Shown: piece after piece, positions 36,996 to 46,324 of the stretch | Numbering within the stretch: position 1 is the stretch's first letter | Layout of the letters: every line of letters starts with the position of its first letter | Assembly (NCBI RefSeq): GCF_001922985.1 | Contig: NZ_MRUH01000008.1 | Location: 1-64,000 of the forward strand | DNA: 64,000 nt | Direction: 5' to 3' | Origin: Teredinibacter waterburyi | GTDB lineage: Bacteria > Pseudomonadota > Gammaproteobacteria > Pseudomonadales > Cellvibrionaceae | Program-made: the position numbers and the translations under genes | Notes under the pieces: model-generated | Databases searched by the model: none | Told to the model about the DNA's origin: nothing | Seen by the model: only the letters and a program-made list of their open reading frames with translations

Positions 36996-38327
36996 CTATT
37001 CCCTTGGTTCGACCGTTTTGGTAAAGACTTTGGAGCGTCGCTGAAAGTTATATAGGCTCTGGCGCTCGCCAGGCAATGCCGATACGTCAGACTCGCGAAA
37101 GCCGTGGGCGATAAACCAGTGAGCGGTTTGCGTGGTAAGTGCGAATAGGGTGTCCAGCTTGAGTTTGTGGGCTTGGCGTTCGAGATGCGTTAGCAGCTTT
37201 GCGGCACGTCCGTCTCGTTGATAATCGTCGTGTACCGCAACGCAAGCGAGCTCCGCCGCTTGCGAGCCAGCTATTGGGTAAAGCGCCGCACAGGCGATGA
37301 TCAAGTTATCTTTTTCCATCACCGTAAAACAGCTGATCTCAGTCTCGAGTAGCTCACGCGATCGCTTCACTAGGATGCCGTTGTTTTCGAGGGGCTCGAT
37401 TAAGTTAAGAATACCAACTACATCTTCGATGCGAGCGCGTCGTATGGTTTCGTAGTTATCGCGATAAACCATGGTGCCGGAGCCGTCGCGGGTATAAAGC
37501 TCTTTTAACAAAGAGCCGTCTTCTGTGGAGGAGACCACGTGCGCACGAGCGACACCGCCATCGCAGGCTTTGTGGCACGCGCGCAGCGAAAAATAGGTGT
37601 TGGAGCGATTGTGCTCTTGTTGAGCGACTAAAAATTTCTCGCACTGGAGTAATGTAAGTTCACGGAATTGTTTGCCATTCTTGTCGATTATCGGGCCGTC
37701 ATCATTATAGGCAATCAATTTGTCGGCCTTGATCGCGGTGGCAATGTGAATCGCCACATCGGCAAAGCTCAGGTTAAAAACCTCACCGGTGAAGGAATAA
37801 CCCAAAGGCGAGACGAGCGCCAAGCTATTGTCGGCAAGAATCTCATTTACGGCTTCGGCGTCGACACTGCGGACCTTGCCTGTAAGTTGATAGTCGACGC
37901 CATCGATAACGCCACGAGGCATGGCGGTGACGAAGTTACCACTGCGCACGCGAATTTTTGCGCCATACATGGGGGAGTCAGGTAGGCCATAGGAAAATGC
38001 AGCTTCCATAATGAAGCGAGTCTCGCCAACGGCTTTCAATACGTCCGCAAGGTGCTCGCGCGCGGTGATACGAACGCCGTTATGAAAGGCGGATTCGAAA
38101 CCGCTGTTAGCCAGCTGGCGTTCGATCTGAGAGCGCGCGCCGTGAACCACCACAAGCTTAACGCCAAGGCTCTCTAGTAGCGTTAGGTCATTGATAATGT
38201 TGGTAAAACTGGGTTGGTCGACACAGTCGCCGGGGAGCATCACCACAAACGTTTTGCCGCGGTGGTTATTGATATAGGGGGAGGTGTGGCGAAACCAGTT
38301 AATGTATTGATCAGATTCTAAAGACAC
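36996..38327 (-). CDS. argA: Amino-acid N-acetyltransferase (N-acetylglutamate synthase)
   Basis: 443-residue enzyme that makes N-acetylglutamate, the first step of arginine synthesis. An amino-acid-kinase-like domain (~20-280, VVMLPGDCVDQPSF, LVVVHGARSQIERQL) precedes a GNAT domain (~290-440, VHDDYQRDGRAAKLL). The start is a GTG preceded by AGGAACTCTA. argE follows on its upstream side with 115 bp between them. Arginine feedback at the kinase-like domain is known for the family. Confidence 0.96.
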   Translation of the reverse strand: MSLESDQYINWFRHTSPYINNHRGKTFVVMLPGDCVDQPSFTNIINDLTLLESLGVKLVVVHGARSQIERQLANSGFESAFHNGVRITAREHLADVLKAVGETRFIMEAAFSYGLPDSPMYGAKIRVRSGNFVTAMPRGVIDGVDYQLTGKVRSVDAEAVNEILADNSLALVSPLGYSFTGEVFNLSFADVAIHIATAIKADKLIAYNDDGPIIDKNGKQFRELTLLQCEKFLVAQQEHNRSNTYFSLRACHKACDGGVARAHVVSSTEDGSLLKELYTRDGSGTMVYRDNYETIRRARIEDVVGILNLIEPLENNGILVKRSRELLETEISCFTVMEKDNLIIACAALYPIAGSQAAELACVAVHDDYQRDGRAAKLLTHLERQAHKLKLDTLFALTTQTAHWFIAHGFRESDVSALPGERQSLYNFQRRSKVFTKTVEPRE

Positions 38328-38442
38328 TAGAGTTCCTGTGGCGATGTTGAGCTAGGCCCAAACGTAGTAAGTTACCCGAAATTATAAGGGAGTTTGCGGA
38401 CAATCGGCGCATTTGTTCTTAGTTTATCGTTTTGTTTGCCAT

Positions 38443-39594
38443 TTATTCGTTACAACAACGCAGTATAAGTGCTTGTATTGCATCAATAGCCGGTTGGATT
38501 TCGCTGTGCTCAATATATTCGTTGGGCTGATGAGCTTGGTTAATCGACCCTGGACCCATGACGATGGTCTGCATGCCCAGCGCCTGTAAAAATGGCGCTT
38601 CGGTCGCAAAGGCCGCGCTTTCAGATGGATTGCCCGTAAGCTTTTCTGCAATTTGTACCAGCGCGCTGGTTGCCGGCTCTTCAAAGGGTTCGATATCGCC
38701 AATCAAGCGCGTTAGCGTAATTGGTGTGTTACAGCGATGCCCGATAGGTAACAGCCTGTCGGCGAGCTGCTTGTGCAGTTCGTCGATATGCATACCTGGC
38801 AGCGGCCGCAAATCGAAATGCATTTCGCAATGACCGCAGATGCGGTTGGGGTTGTCGCCACCGTGGATATAGCCTGGGTTAAGGGTTGGGACCTGAACCT
38901 CAAACCCCGTGTGTTGGTGTTGCTTTTGCAGCTCACCTCGAAACGCCAGAAGTTCACCAAGCACTTCGTGCATGGTTTCCAATGCATTGTGACCAAGTGC
39001 GGGGTTGGATGAGTGACCAGCCAAGCCCTGAATACGAACACTCGCCATGGTAATTCCCTTGTGCATGCGAATTGGTCGCATACCTGTGGGTTCGCCAATA
39101 ACCGCGTAACGAGCCTTAGGTTTACCGGCTTCAGCCAGTGCCCGCGCGCCACTCATAGAGGATTCTTCATCGGCGGTGGCAAGAATAATCAGCGGCTGCT
39201 TCAGCTTTTGCAATTGCTCACCGAGGTTTTCGATAGCGGCCAGGGCCACAGGGAAAAACCCCTTCATATCGGTAGCGCCTAACCCATAAAAGCGATTATT
39301 GCTGTCGCGCAGGGTAAACGGGTCTTGATCCCAGCGTTCGGGGTTACAGGGTACAGTATCGGTGTGGCCGGACAGCACCAAGCCGCCAGAACCACTGCCG
39401 AGCGTGGCGATAAGGTTGGCTTTGTTGTCTGGCAGTTCCTGAATTTCGCAACTAAAGCCCAAGGGTTCAAGCCAGCTAGCGAGCTGATCGATCACAGCGC
39501 GGTTGCTCATATCCCACTCCGCCGATGTGCAGCTAATTGAAGGGAGGGCGACGAGCTGAGAAAGCCGTTGGATAAAACGCTTACTATTAGTCAT
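38443..39594 (-). CDS. argE: Acetylornithine deacetylase
   Basis: 383-residue M20-family zinc hydrolase that releases ornithine from N-acetylornithine. Metal and catalytic motifs are SGHTDTVP, GATDMKGFF, TADEESSMSGA and FATEAPFL, with the late metal-ligand region MGPGSINQAHQPNE. It is cotranscribed or consecutive with argA on the minus strand, so both belong to arginine synthesis by the linear ArgE route. Confidence 0.95.
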   Translation of the reverse strand: MTNSKRFIQRLSQLVALPSISCTSAEWDMSNRAVIDQLASWLEPLGFSCEIQELPDNKANLIATLGSGSGGLVLSGHTDTVPCNPERWDQDPFTLRDSNNRFYGLGATDMKGFFPVALAAIENLGEQLQKLKQPLIILATADEESSMSGARALAEAGKPKARYAVIGEPTGMRPIRMHKGITMASVRIQGLAGHSSNPALGHNALETMHEVLGELLAFRGELQKQHQHTGFEVQVPTLNPGYIHGGDNPNRICGHCEMHFDLRPLPGMHIDELHKQLADRLLPIGHRCNTPITLTRLIGDIEPFEEPATSALVQIAEKLTGNPSESAAFATEAPFLQALGMQTIVMGPGSINQAHQPNEYIEHSEIQPAIDAIQALILRCCNE

Positions 39595-39692
39595 GAATTA
39601 ACGTGCCTGTTAAAAACTGCCGATAGAGAGTGCTAGGTGAAAGCCCCTAATAATCTCGAAGGGCGTGGGTAAAAACCGAGGTTTTAAGTTTA

Positions 39693-40505
39693 TTATTCGC
39701 TTGAAAGCATAAGCGTACCCACTAGGGTTGTCACTGATTGGCCTGATATTAACACCCGGTCGCCGGCCAGCTCTATTTGTAGCTCGCCGCCGCGCGCGGA
39801 TAGTTGGCGCGCTTTAAATTGTGTATTACCTAGCTGATTAACCCAGTAGGGAGCAAGGTTGGTGTAGGCCGAGCCGGTTACTGGGTCTTCGTCTATACCT
39901 GCCGCTGGGGCGAAATAGCGACAGACGAAATCGACATCGGCACCTGCTTCACCGCCGCCAAGCGCCGTACAGTTAAATCCCTGATAGGGTAATTGTTTAA
40001 GTGCATTCATATCTGGGGTGAGGCTCTTTAGCTCGTCTGCCGACGCGAACACCAAAAGTAGCTTGTTACTGCCTTCCGCACCATAGGCACATTGCGGTGT
40101 TACGCCCATAGCAGTACTAACCGAGCTGGGCAGCGTCACAGGCTCGAGCGGGCGAGCAGGGAAGTCGAGCGTAATAAGGTCGCCATTGCGGCTAGCGGTT
40201 AAGCGGCCACTTTTCGAATTAAATTGAATGCAATCACCCTTAAACCCATAGTGATTAAACAGTACATGGGCGCTGGCCAAGGTGGCATGGCCACACAGAT
40301 CAATTTCGAGTTGCGGCGTAAACCAACGAATATCAAAGGCCTCTCCGTTTGGAACCAGAAAAACCGTCTCGGACAGGTTCATCTCCAGTGCAATATTTTG
40401 CATCAGCGCAGCCGCTAGCGGTTGCTCTAATAGGTAAACGGCTGCGGGGTTACCGCTAAAGGCTTTATTGGTAAAAGCATCGACTTGATATAGGCTTAAT
40501 TCCAT
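39693..40505 (-). CDS. PhzF family isomerase-like protein
   Basis: 270-residue protein of the PhzF/YddE fold. It has the N-terminal signature QVDAFTNKAFSGNPAAV, the catalytic-Glu segment MNLSETVF and LCGHATLASAHVLF. The C-terminal DEDPVTGSAYTNLAPYW is also typical. PhzF of phenazine synthesis is an isomerase, but no phenazine genes are nearby, and most members with this context are of unknown substrate. It is divergent from the ATPase gene at 40634. Confidence 0.9.
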   Translation of the reverse strand: MELSLYQVDAFTNKAFSGNPAAVYLLEQPLAAALMQNIALEMNLSETVFLVPNGEAFDIRWFTPQLEIDLCGHATLASAHVLFNHYGFKGDCIQFNSKSGRLTASRNGDLITLDFPARPLEPVTLPSSVSTAMGVTPQCAYGAEGSNKLLLVFASADELKSLTPDMNALKQLPYQGFNCTALGGGEAGADVDFVCRYFAPAAGIDEDPVTGSAYTNLAPYWVNQLGNTQFKARQLSARGGELQIELAGDRVLISGQSVTTLVGTLMLSSE

Positions 40506-40633
40506 TGGTGTTTGTCCTTTCTTATTTTCAATTGCCCTGAATGCGACTCGGTTAAGTTTAGGTCTTTAAGGGAACAGGCTACAATCATTTCAGACTGCGC
40601 ATCAATAAAACGTCATAAGCGTTTGAGTAAATT

Positions 40634-42415
40634 ATGAAATCCAACTTTTTAGCTCCAACAAATCTCGATTTACGTACACTCATACAGGAACTTTCGGACG
40701 AAGGTATTGTGCTTCGCGAAGATGCCAACCTGCTGATGGGCGCACATCGCTCTCGCGAACAGGCGGCATTGCATCCGATTACCTATATCGCGCAGCAGGC
40801 CCTAGAAGATCAGCGCACTCCCGGCAAGGTGTTGGACGAAGCCCACCTCACGGTCTGGTTGGCTGAAAAGGCGGAGCTTACGGTGTTTCATATCGACCCA
40901 ATGAAAATCCCCGTGGCGGAAGTGGCTGAAGTGATGTCCTATCAGTTTGCAAAGCGTCACGGGCTGTTGTGTGTCGGTATCAATCACGAGACGGTCACCA
41001 TTGCCGTTACCGAGCCCTATCTGACCGATTGGGAACAGCAGCTCCAACAAACCGTGCGTCAACAGATTAAAAAAGTTATTGCCGCTCCGGGCGATGTCGA
41101 GCGCTTTCGCGTTGAGTTTTATTCCTTAGCGCGGTCTGTCTCTGGCGCTAAAGATGGCGGCGGGCAGCGCGCGTCGGGCATGACTAATTTTGAGCAGCTT
41201 TTGGAGTTGGGTAAATTAAAAGACCCTGAAGCAAATGATGCACACATCGTTAACATTGTGGACTGGCTTTTACAGTATGCGTTTGATCAGCGCGCTAGTG
41301 ATATTCATATCGAGCCACGGCGTGAAATGGGGCGGATGCGTTTTCGTATCGACGGCATGTTACACAATATTTACGAGTTTCCCGCCAGCGTTACCACCGC
41401 TATTGTCAGCCGCTTAAAAATATTGGGCCGGATGAACGTGGCCGAAAAGCGTAAACCGCAAGACGGCCGGATAAAAACCAAGCGGCCCAATGGCCTTGAA
41501 GCAGAATTGCGTTTGTCTACCTTACCCACGGCGTTCGGTGAAAAATTGGTGATGCGAATTTTTGACCCTGACGTGTTATTTCGAACCTTTGAAGATTTGG
41601 GCTTGGCCGGGGAAGACTATCGTCGCTGGCAAGCAATGGGCACACGACCGCACGGCATAATGCTGGTAACAGGGCCAACGGGGTCGGGTAAAACCACAAC
41701 GCTGTATTCGTCGCTGCGCCAGTTAGCGACTGATGAAGTTAATGTCTCGACCATTGAAGACCCGATCGAGATGGTAGAAGAGGCGTTTAACCAAACCCAA
41801 GTTCAGCACAGTATTGGTTTAGATTTCGCCGCCGGTATTCGCACCTTAATGCGCCAAGACCCAGATATCATCATGGTTGGCGAAATTCGCGATGAAGAAA
41901 CCGCGCAGATGGCAGTACAGGCGGCACTCACCGGCCACTTAGTTCTATCTACTTTACACACTAACGACGCACCATCGGCCATTACCCGTTTGTTGGATTT
42001 AAATATTGCCAGCTATTTGTTGCGTTCAACACTGTTGGGCGTTATGGCACAGCGATTGGTTCGAACCCTCTGCCCGCATTGTAAAAAAGAGAGCGAGATT
42101 TCGGACGAACACTGGGACAATTTAGTTAAACCTTGGAAGGTAAATAAGCCTGCGGTTGTGTTTGAGCCTGTGGGATGTTTGGAGTGTCGCAACACCGGAT
42201 ACTTGGGTCGCCAGGGAATTTACGAAATTCTGTCGTTAAGTAATAGTGTGCAGGAACTCATTACCGATAACACCGATTTGAATGCCATGCGCCAACAGGC
42301 CATGCGTGAAGGTATGCGGACGTTGCGTTTATCCGGTGCACAAAAAATTGCACAGGGTAAGACAACGCTCGCGGAGGTGATGCGAGTCGCACCTCCTCCC
42401 GAGCGATATACTTAA
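40634..42415 (+). CDS. GspE/PilB family secretion or pilus assembly ATPase, stand-alone
   Basis: 593-residue cytoplasmic hexameric ATPase. It has an N-terminal T2SSE_N-type domain (~25-170), then the catalytic core. Walker A is GPTGSGKTTTLYSS, the Asp box is PIEMVEEAFNQTQV, and Walker B is IIMVGEIRDEETAQMA. The His box contains GHLVLSTLHTND. The zinc cysteines are arranged as CPHC...CLEC. No other gsp or pil gene is adjacent, so the partner apparatus lies elsewhere. It could serve type II secretion, which would export the enzymes at 0-6 kb, or a pilus. Confidence 0.9.
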   Translation: MKSNFLAPTNLDLRTLIQELSDEGIVLREDANLLMGAHRSREQAALHPITYIAQQALEDQRTPGKVLDEAHLTVWLAEKAELTVFHIDPMKIPVAEVAEVMSYQFAKRHGLLCVGINHETVTIAVTEPYLTDWEQQLQQTVRQQIKKVIAAPGDVERFRVEFYSLARSVSGAKDGGGQRASGMTNFEQLLELGKLKDPEANDAHIVNIVDWLLQYAFDQRASDIHIEPRREMGRMRFRIDGMLHNIYEFPASVTTAIVSRLKILGRMNVAEKRKPQDGRIKTKRPNGLEAELRLSTLPTAFGEKLVMRIFDPDVLFRTFEDLGLAGEDYRRWQAMGTRPHGIMLVTGPTGSGKTTTLYSSLRQLATDEVNVSTIEDPIEMVEEAFNQTQVQHSIGLDFAAGIRTLMRQDPDIIMVGEIRDEETAQMAVQAALTGHLVLSTLHTNDAPSAITRLLDLNIASYLLRSTLLGVMAQRLVRTLCPHCKKESEISDEHWDNLVKPWKVNKPAVVFEPVGCLECRNTGYLGRQGIYEILSLSNSVQELITDNTDLNAMRQQAMREGMRTLRLSGAQKIAQGKTTLAEVMRVAPPPERYT

Positions 42416-42448
42416 ATTACCTTGCAACTAACGAGTGCTAGCAAGGTT

Positions 42449-43876
42449 TTAGTGAGGTTTACCTAAGTCGTCGATTGGAATTGGCCGCTCAACTTTTTCA
42501 ATGGTTGAGAGTGACGATGTATCACTGCGCTGTACTTTTTGCAGGCCTGCACCGGTTTCGCTGAAGATTGTAGGTAGGCACCAGTCAGAACCCGCGAGCA
42601 TATAGCGAGGTTCCTCTAGGTTATTGTAGAAGTCATCCATGTCGAGGTTGGGCATAAGGGCATCGGTAACGAATTTCGCTCGAGCCCCGACAGCCGCATC
42701 ACCTAAGCGGTTGCGAACGCCCCAGCGAATCACGTAGTCGTTGCAGTAGTACCCGTCGTTTGATGGCGTTCCTGTAATCGCTAGGTCGTAGTCGACATCC
42801 CAGAAGTATTTCATCATGGCGGCTTCGAACAGCATCGCCAAATCTTCGTACTGATTGGAGTAGGCGTAATCGTCGCTGGCGGAATCGTTTGAAAATGCTG
42901 TGGAAACATTGCTGGCACTAATTGCTTTTTCAGCAGTGGTTGGAGTGCGGCCGAAAAACATCACCTCGGCGAGATCCATCAGCAGGCTGGATGTTAAGGG
43001 TACAAAGTCGTATAGCTGGTCTGAAATTGTAGCGCCGAGGCCCAAGCTCAATATAGCGCCATCCACATTTAAGCTGGTATCGAGGTCGCTATAGCGGTCC
43101 AGAGGCATAAAGTCGTTTACATGAGCTAGCTCGTGCAAAAGTAACCGCGCCAGTAGCAAGCTGATATCACCTAGCGTGCGGGTGCTATTGTCGTTTAGCG
43201 AGCCGTAGTTATACACATAGTTGTCATCTTTGGTGTAGCGCGACAGGGTTCGAAACGCGAGCGGGTCGGCAAAGCCCGCGCGATAATCTTCAGCCTTGCT
43301 AATGGTTTCTTTGTGCGCGACCGTTGTCCAAAGGTAGCCTGGGTCCAAATAGATAGCGCCGGTTTCTGTACGGTAGTGAGAGGGGCGAATATCGGCGTCG
43401 ATTACCACCGCGGTTAAGCCTTTAAACAGCGCGAGCAATTCTACCGGATAGGACTCTAGCAGCAGGCGGAAGTTGTCGGCCTGCCATTGATGAGAGACCA
43501 GCACGCGCGCCATAACGTCATCTACGCTTAGGGTGTCGCTCTCCAAGCCCATAATAGGTAGTTTGGCTAAGCTGCAAAAATCGTTACTAGATTCGGCCAG
43601 TACGCAGGGCTTAAGCACACTTACGTAGGAGGAATTGGTGTTGACCGGTTCGATATCGGCGAAGTTGATGGTTGCGAAGGGGTCGTGTGGCTCTTGGGTG
43701 GGTGTTGCTGTGGGGGGGGGAGTGGGGAATAGAGCAGATTCATTACTACTTGAACCACCACAACCGCTAAGACTTGCGCCAACCACTAAAAAACTTAGTA
43801 TCAAGGCTGTCCGCTTTAGCTCAACAACTTGCTTGTATAGATTCAGCCCAAGGCCGATATTTAACACTCCAGTCAT
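42449..43876 (-). CDS. Lipoprotein with an HExxH metalloprotease-like motif
   Basis: 475-residue predicted lipoprotein. The start has AGGAGAAGCAGG at good spacing. The signal ends at a lipobox LSGC (Cys39), followed by a Ser-rich and Pro-Thr linker (FPTPPPTATPTQEP). The body carries LLHELAHVND (HELAH at 248-252), a zinc-binding motif, and Glu/Asp residues downstream that could supply the third ligand. I do not recognise the family. It may be a cell-surface protease or a peptidase-like structural protein. It is convergent with the ATPase gene. Confidence 0.75.
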   Translation of the reverse strand: MTGVLNIGLGLNLYKQVVELKRTALILSFLVVGASLSGCGGSSSNESALFPTPPPTATPTQEPHDPFATINFADIEPVNTNSSYVSVLKPCVLAESSNDFCSLAKLPIMGLESDTLSVDDVMARVLVSHQWQADNFRLLLESYPVELLALFKGLTAVVIDADIRPSHYRTETGAIYLDPGYLWTTVAHKETISKAEDYRAGFADPLAFRTLSRYTKDDNYVYNYGSLNDNSTRTLGDISLLLARLLLHELAHVNDFMPLDRYSDLDTSLNVDGAILSLGLGATISDQLYDFVPLTSSLLMDLAEVMFFGRTPTTAEKAISASNVSTAFSNDSASDDYAYSNQYEDLAMLFEAAMMKYFWDVDYDLAITGTPSNDGYYCNDYVIRWGVRNRLGDAAVGARAKFVTDALMPNLDMDDFYNNLEEPRYMLAGSDWCLPTIFSETGAGLQKVQRSDTSSLSTIEKVERPIPIDDLGKPH

Positions 43877-43981
43877 AACCTGCTTCTCCTATTAAAGATT
43901 TTGTATCATATCTGCTTTCGCTCGGCGAGGCATCGCACCTAAGTGGTAAATTTTATTGAAAATTCGTGAAAGGGAGTTGTT

Positions 43982-44620
43982 ATGCAAACAATCTTAGTTT
44001 ACTCAGATTCGCTCACGTGGGGCATTGTGCCGGGTAGTCGTGCGCGTCTGAGTTTCGACGAGCGCTGGCCCGGCGCCATGGAACATATTCTGCGCGCGGC
44101 CGGTATGGATGTGCGGGTGGTGGAAGATTGCTTGAATGGCCGTCGAACCCTGTGGGAAGACCCGTTTAAACCGGGGCGGCGCGCAATGACGGACATTGCG
44201 CAAAGAATTGAGATTAACTCACCGCTGTCATTACTAGTGCTGATGCTTGGCACCAACGATTTACAAAACATGCATAATAACAACGCTTGGCACGCGGCAC
44301 AGGGCGTGGCGAGTTTGGTAACCGCTGTGCGCCAAGCGCCAATTGAAGAGAGCATGCCGGTGCCAGAAATTCTGATCGTCGCGCCGCCGGCGATTACTGG
44401 TGCTAAGGGCCCGATGGCGAATAAGTTTGCTGGCGCAGAACGTTTTGGTGGCGAACTAGCGGGTCATTTGAAAGCGGTGGCAAGCCAGTTTAAGACTCAC
44501 TTCTATGATTCGAACACTGTGGTAAGCGCAAGCGCCGTCGATGGCGTGCATCTCGATGCACCCGGCCATTTCGTGTTGGCGCAGGCTTTGGCCGACAAGG
44601 TAAGTGGCTTAATTAAATAA
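43982..44620 (+). CDS. SGNH/GDSL hydrolase
   Basis: 212-residue cytoplasmic esterase-type hydrolase with no signal peptide. Block I is VYSDSLTWG (nucleophile Ser10), block III is GTNDL (90-94), and block V is DGVHLDAPGH (Asp187, His190). It resembles bacterial arylesterase and lysophospholipase members of the SGNH superfamily; the natural substrate is unknown. AGGGAG precedes the ATG. It is divergent from the HExxH lipoprotein and convergent with rsmE. Confidence 0.9.
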   Translation: MQTILVYSDSLTWGIVPGSRARLSFDERWPGAMEHILRAAGMDVRVVEDCLNGRRTLWEDPFKPGRRAMTDIAQRIEINSPLSLLVLMLGTNDLQNMHNNNAWHAAQGVASLVTAVRQAPIEESMPVPEILIVAPPAITGAKGPMANKFAGAERFGGELAGHLKAVASQFKTHFYDSNTVVSASAVDGVHLDAPGHFVLAQALADKVSGLIK

Positions 44621-44628
44621 ACCGAAAT

Positions 44629-45357
44629 TTATAACAAGTCGCCCCAGAGAGACTGAACCAAGGTGAGAGCGGTAATTGGCGCAGTTTCGGTACGCAATAC
44701 CCGCGGCCCCAAGGTTAGTGAAATAAAACCAGAATTTTCGGCGGCACTAATTTCGGCGTCGGACAACCCGCCTTCAGGGCCAATCAGCAATACGACGGAG
44801 CTGGGTTTGCTGATATCGCGCAATTGCGCATCGGCACGGTGATGCAAAACGAATTTTTGCTCGCTAGTACAGTTCACCAAAAAAGCTTCGAGTGCTTGTG
44901 GTGTTTCTAATACAGGCAAACGGTTGCGCTGGCACTGTTCGCAGGCGCCGACGATAATTTTTTGCCATTGACCAATACGCTTTTGCAAACGCTCACCTTG
45001 CAACTTAACTTCAGTGCGCTCACTAAACAGCGGCGTGATTTTAGTAACGCCCAGCTCGGTCGCTTTCTGTAAAACCCAATCGAAACGATCCCCCTTAGAA
45101 ATACCAATCGCTAGCTCGGTAATCAGTGGCGACTCGCGATCATCCTGGCTGAAGTCGCCCAGCCGCACGCGCGCAACTTTTTTTCCCGCCATCGAAATGG
45201 TCGCCGCGTATTCGCCGCCGCTGCCGTTAAACAGTATAAGCTCGCGGCCTTCGCTCATGCGCAACACTTTCAATAAATGGTGCGAGCTGGATTCCTCCAG
45301 CTCTACTTCACTGCCAGCAGAAAGGGTTTGCTCGGTATAAATACGAGGGATACGCAT
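44629..45357 (-). CDS. rsmE: 16S rRNA (uracil1498-N3)-methyltransferase
   Basis: 242-residue SPOUT-fold methyltransferase that methylates U1498 of 16S rRNA. It has a PUA-like N-terminal domain (~1-70) and the SPOUT knot with LLIGPEGGLSDAEISAA and LTLGPRVLRTETA. Its ATG overlaps the metF stop by one base (TAATG), so it is translated with metF and consumes SAM made by the same cluster. Confidence 0.95.
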   Translation of the reverse strand: MRIPRIYTEQTLSAGSEVELEESSSHHLLKVLRMSEGRELILFNGSGGEYAATISMAGKKVARVRLGDFSQDDRESPLITELAIGISKGDRFDWVLQKATELGVTKITPLFSERTEVKLQGERLQKRIGQWQKIIVGACEQCQRNRLPVLETPQALEAFLVNCTSEQKFVLHHRADAQLRDISKPSSVVLLIGPEGGLSDAEISAAENSGFISLTLGPRVLRTETAPITALTLVQSLWGDLL

Positions 45358-46202
45358 TAATCGTTAAGGCCGAGGTTTTCGATAATCGAACGCGTAGGTT
45401 CGATCTGGTTCATGGTGTAAAAGTGCAGGCCGGGCGCGCCATTTTCGAGTAAGGTTTCGCACAGCTCAGTGATCAAGTCGATACCGAAAGCGGTTAGGCT
45501 TTCTGAGTTGTCTTGATAGCTTTCCAGGCGCTTGCGCATCCAGCGAGGAATCTCAGCGCCACAGGCATCGCTAAACCGCGCTAGGTTACGGAAGTTGGTG
45601 ATGGGCATAATGCCGGGGTAGATACGATTTTCAATACCTTCCTTTTTACACTCTTCTAAGAAATAGAAATAGGCGTCTGGATTAAAAAAGTATTGGGTGA
45701 TCGCGCTATTGGCACCTGCTTCAAATTTACCTTTTAGATAGCGAACATCGTCGAGATAGCTTTTGGCTTCGGGATGAATTTCTGGGTAAGCTGCAACTTC
45801 AATTTCGAAGTCGTCACCGAATTTACGGCGAATAAAAGCAACCAGTTCGTTGGCGTAAACCATCTGCATTGCGCTACCAATACCCGACGGCATGTCACCG
45901 CGCAGAGCGACTAAACGCTTTACGCCCTGGCTTTTGTACTCGGCCAGCATGGCCTCGATGGTGGCTTCGTCATCGCCACCAAAGGAGAGGTGCGGGGCGA
46001 CGTCGATACCTTCGCTACACATGGCTTTGATAATGCCCTTGGTGTTGTCGCGGGTTGAACCGCCTGCACCATAAGTTACCGAGAAAAAGTCGGGATTAAG
46101 CTTTACTAACTCGGCGCGTACATCTTTAAGCTTTTCTCGCCCGACATCGGTTTTTGGGGGGAAAAACTCAAAACTCAATCTAAAATCTTGTTCTTCGCTC
46201 AT
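45357..46202 (-). CDS. metF: Methylenetetrahydrofolate reductase
   Basis: 281-residue flavoprotein that reduces methylene-THF to methyl-THF for methionine synthesis. It has SFEFFPPKT near the N-terminus, SVTYGAGGSTRD, LRGDMPSG and GANSAITQYFFN, all in the E. coli MetF arrangement. It is the third enzyme in the minus-strand cluster metK-ahcY-metF and is coupled to rsmE. Confidence 0.96.
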   Translation of the reverse strand: MSEEQDFRLSFEFFPPKTDVGREKLKDVRAELVKLNPDFFSVTYGAGGSTRDNTKGIIKAMCSEGIDVAPHLSFGGDDEATIEAMLAEYKSQGVKRLVALRGDMPSGIGSAMQMVYANELVAFIRRKFGDDFEIEVAAYPEIHPEAKSYLDDVRYLKGKFEAGANSAITQYFFNPDAYFYFLEECKKEGIENRIYPGIMPITNFRNLARFSDACGAEIPRWMRKRLESYQDNSESLTAFGIDLITELCETLLENGAPGLHFYTMNQIEPTRSIIENLGLND

Positions 46203-46324
46203 GTCGAATTACCGGTTTGAATATTTTTGTAGTCGCGGTTTTTACCAATCAAATATTTTGCAGGGTATTAAGCTGAAGCGGCGGAGCCAATTGTTGGGCG
46301 CCGCGCTTCAGTCGTTTGGTTAAC

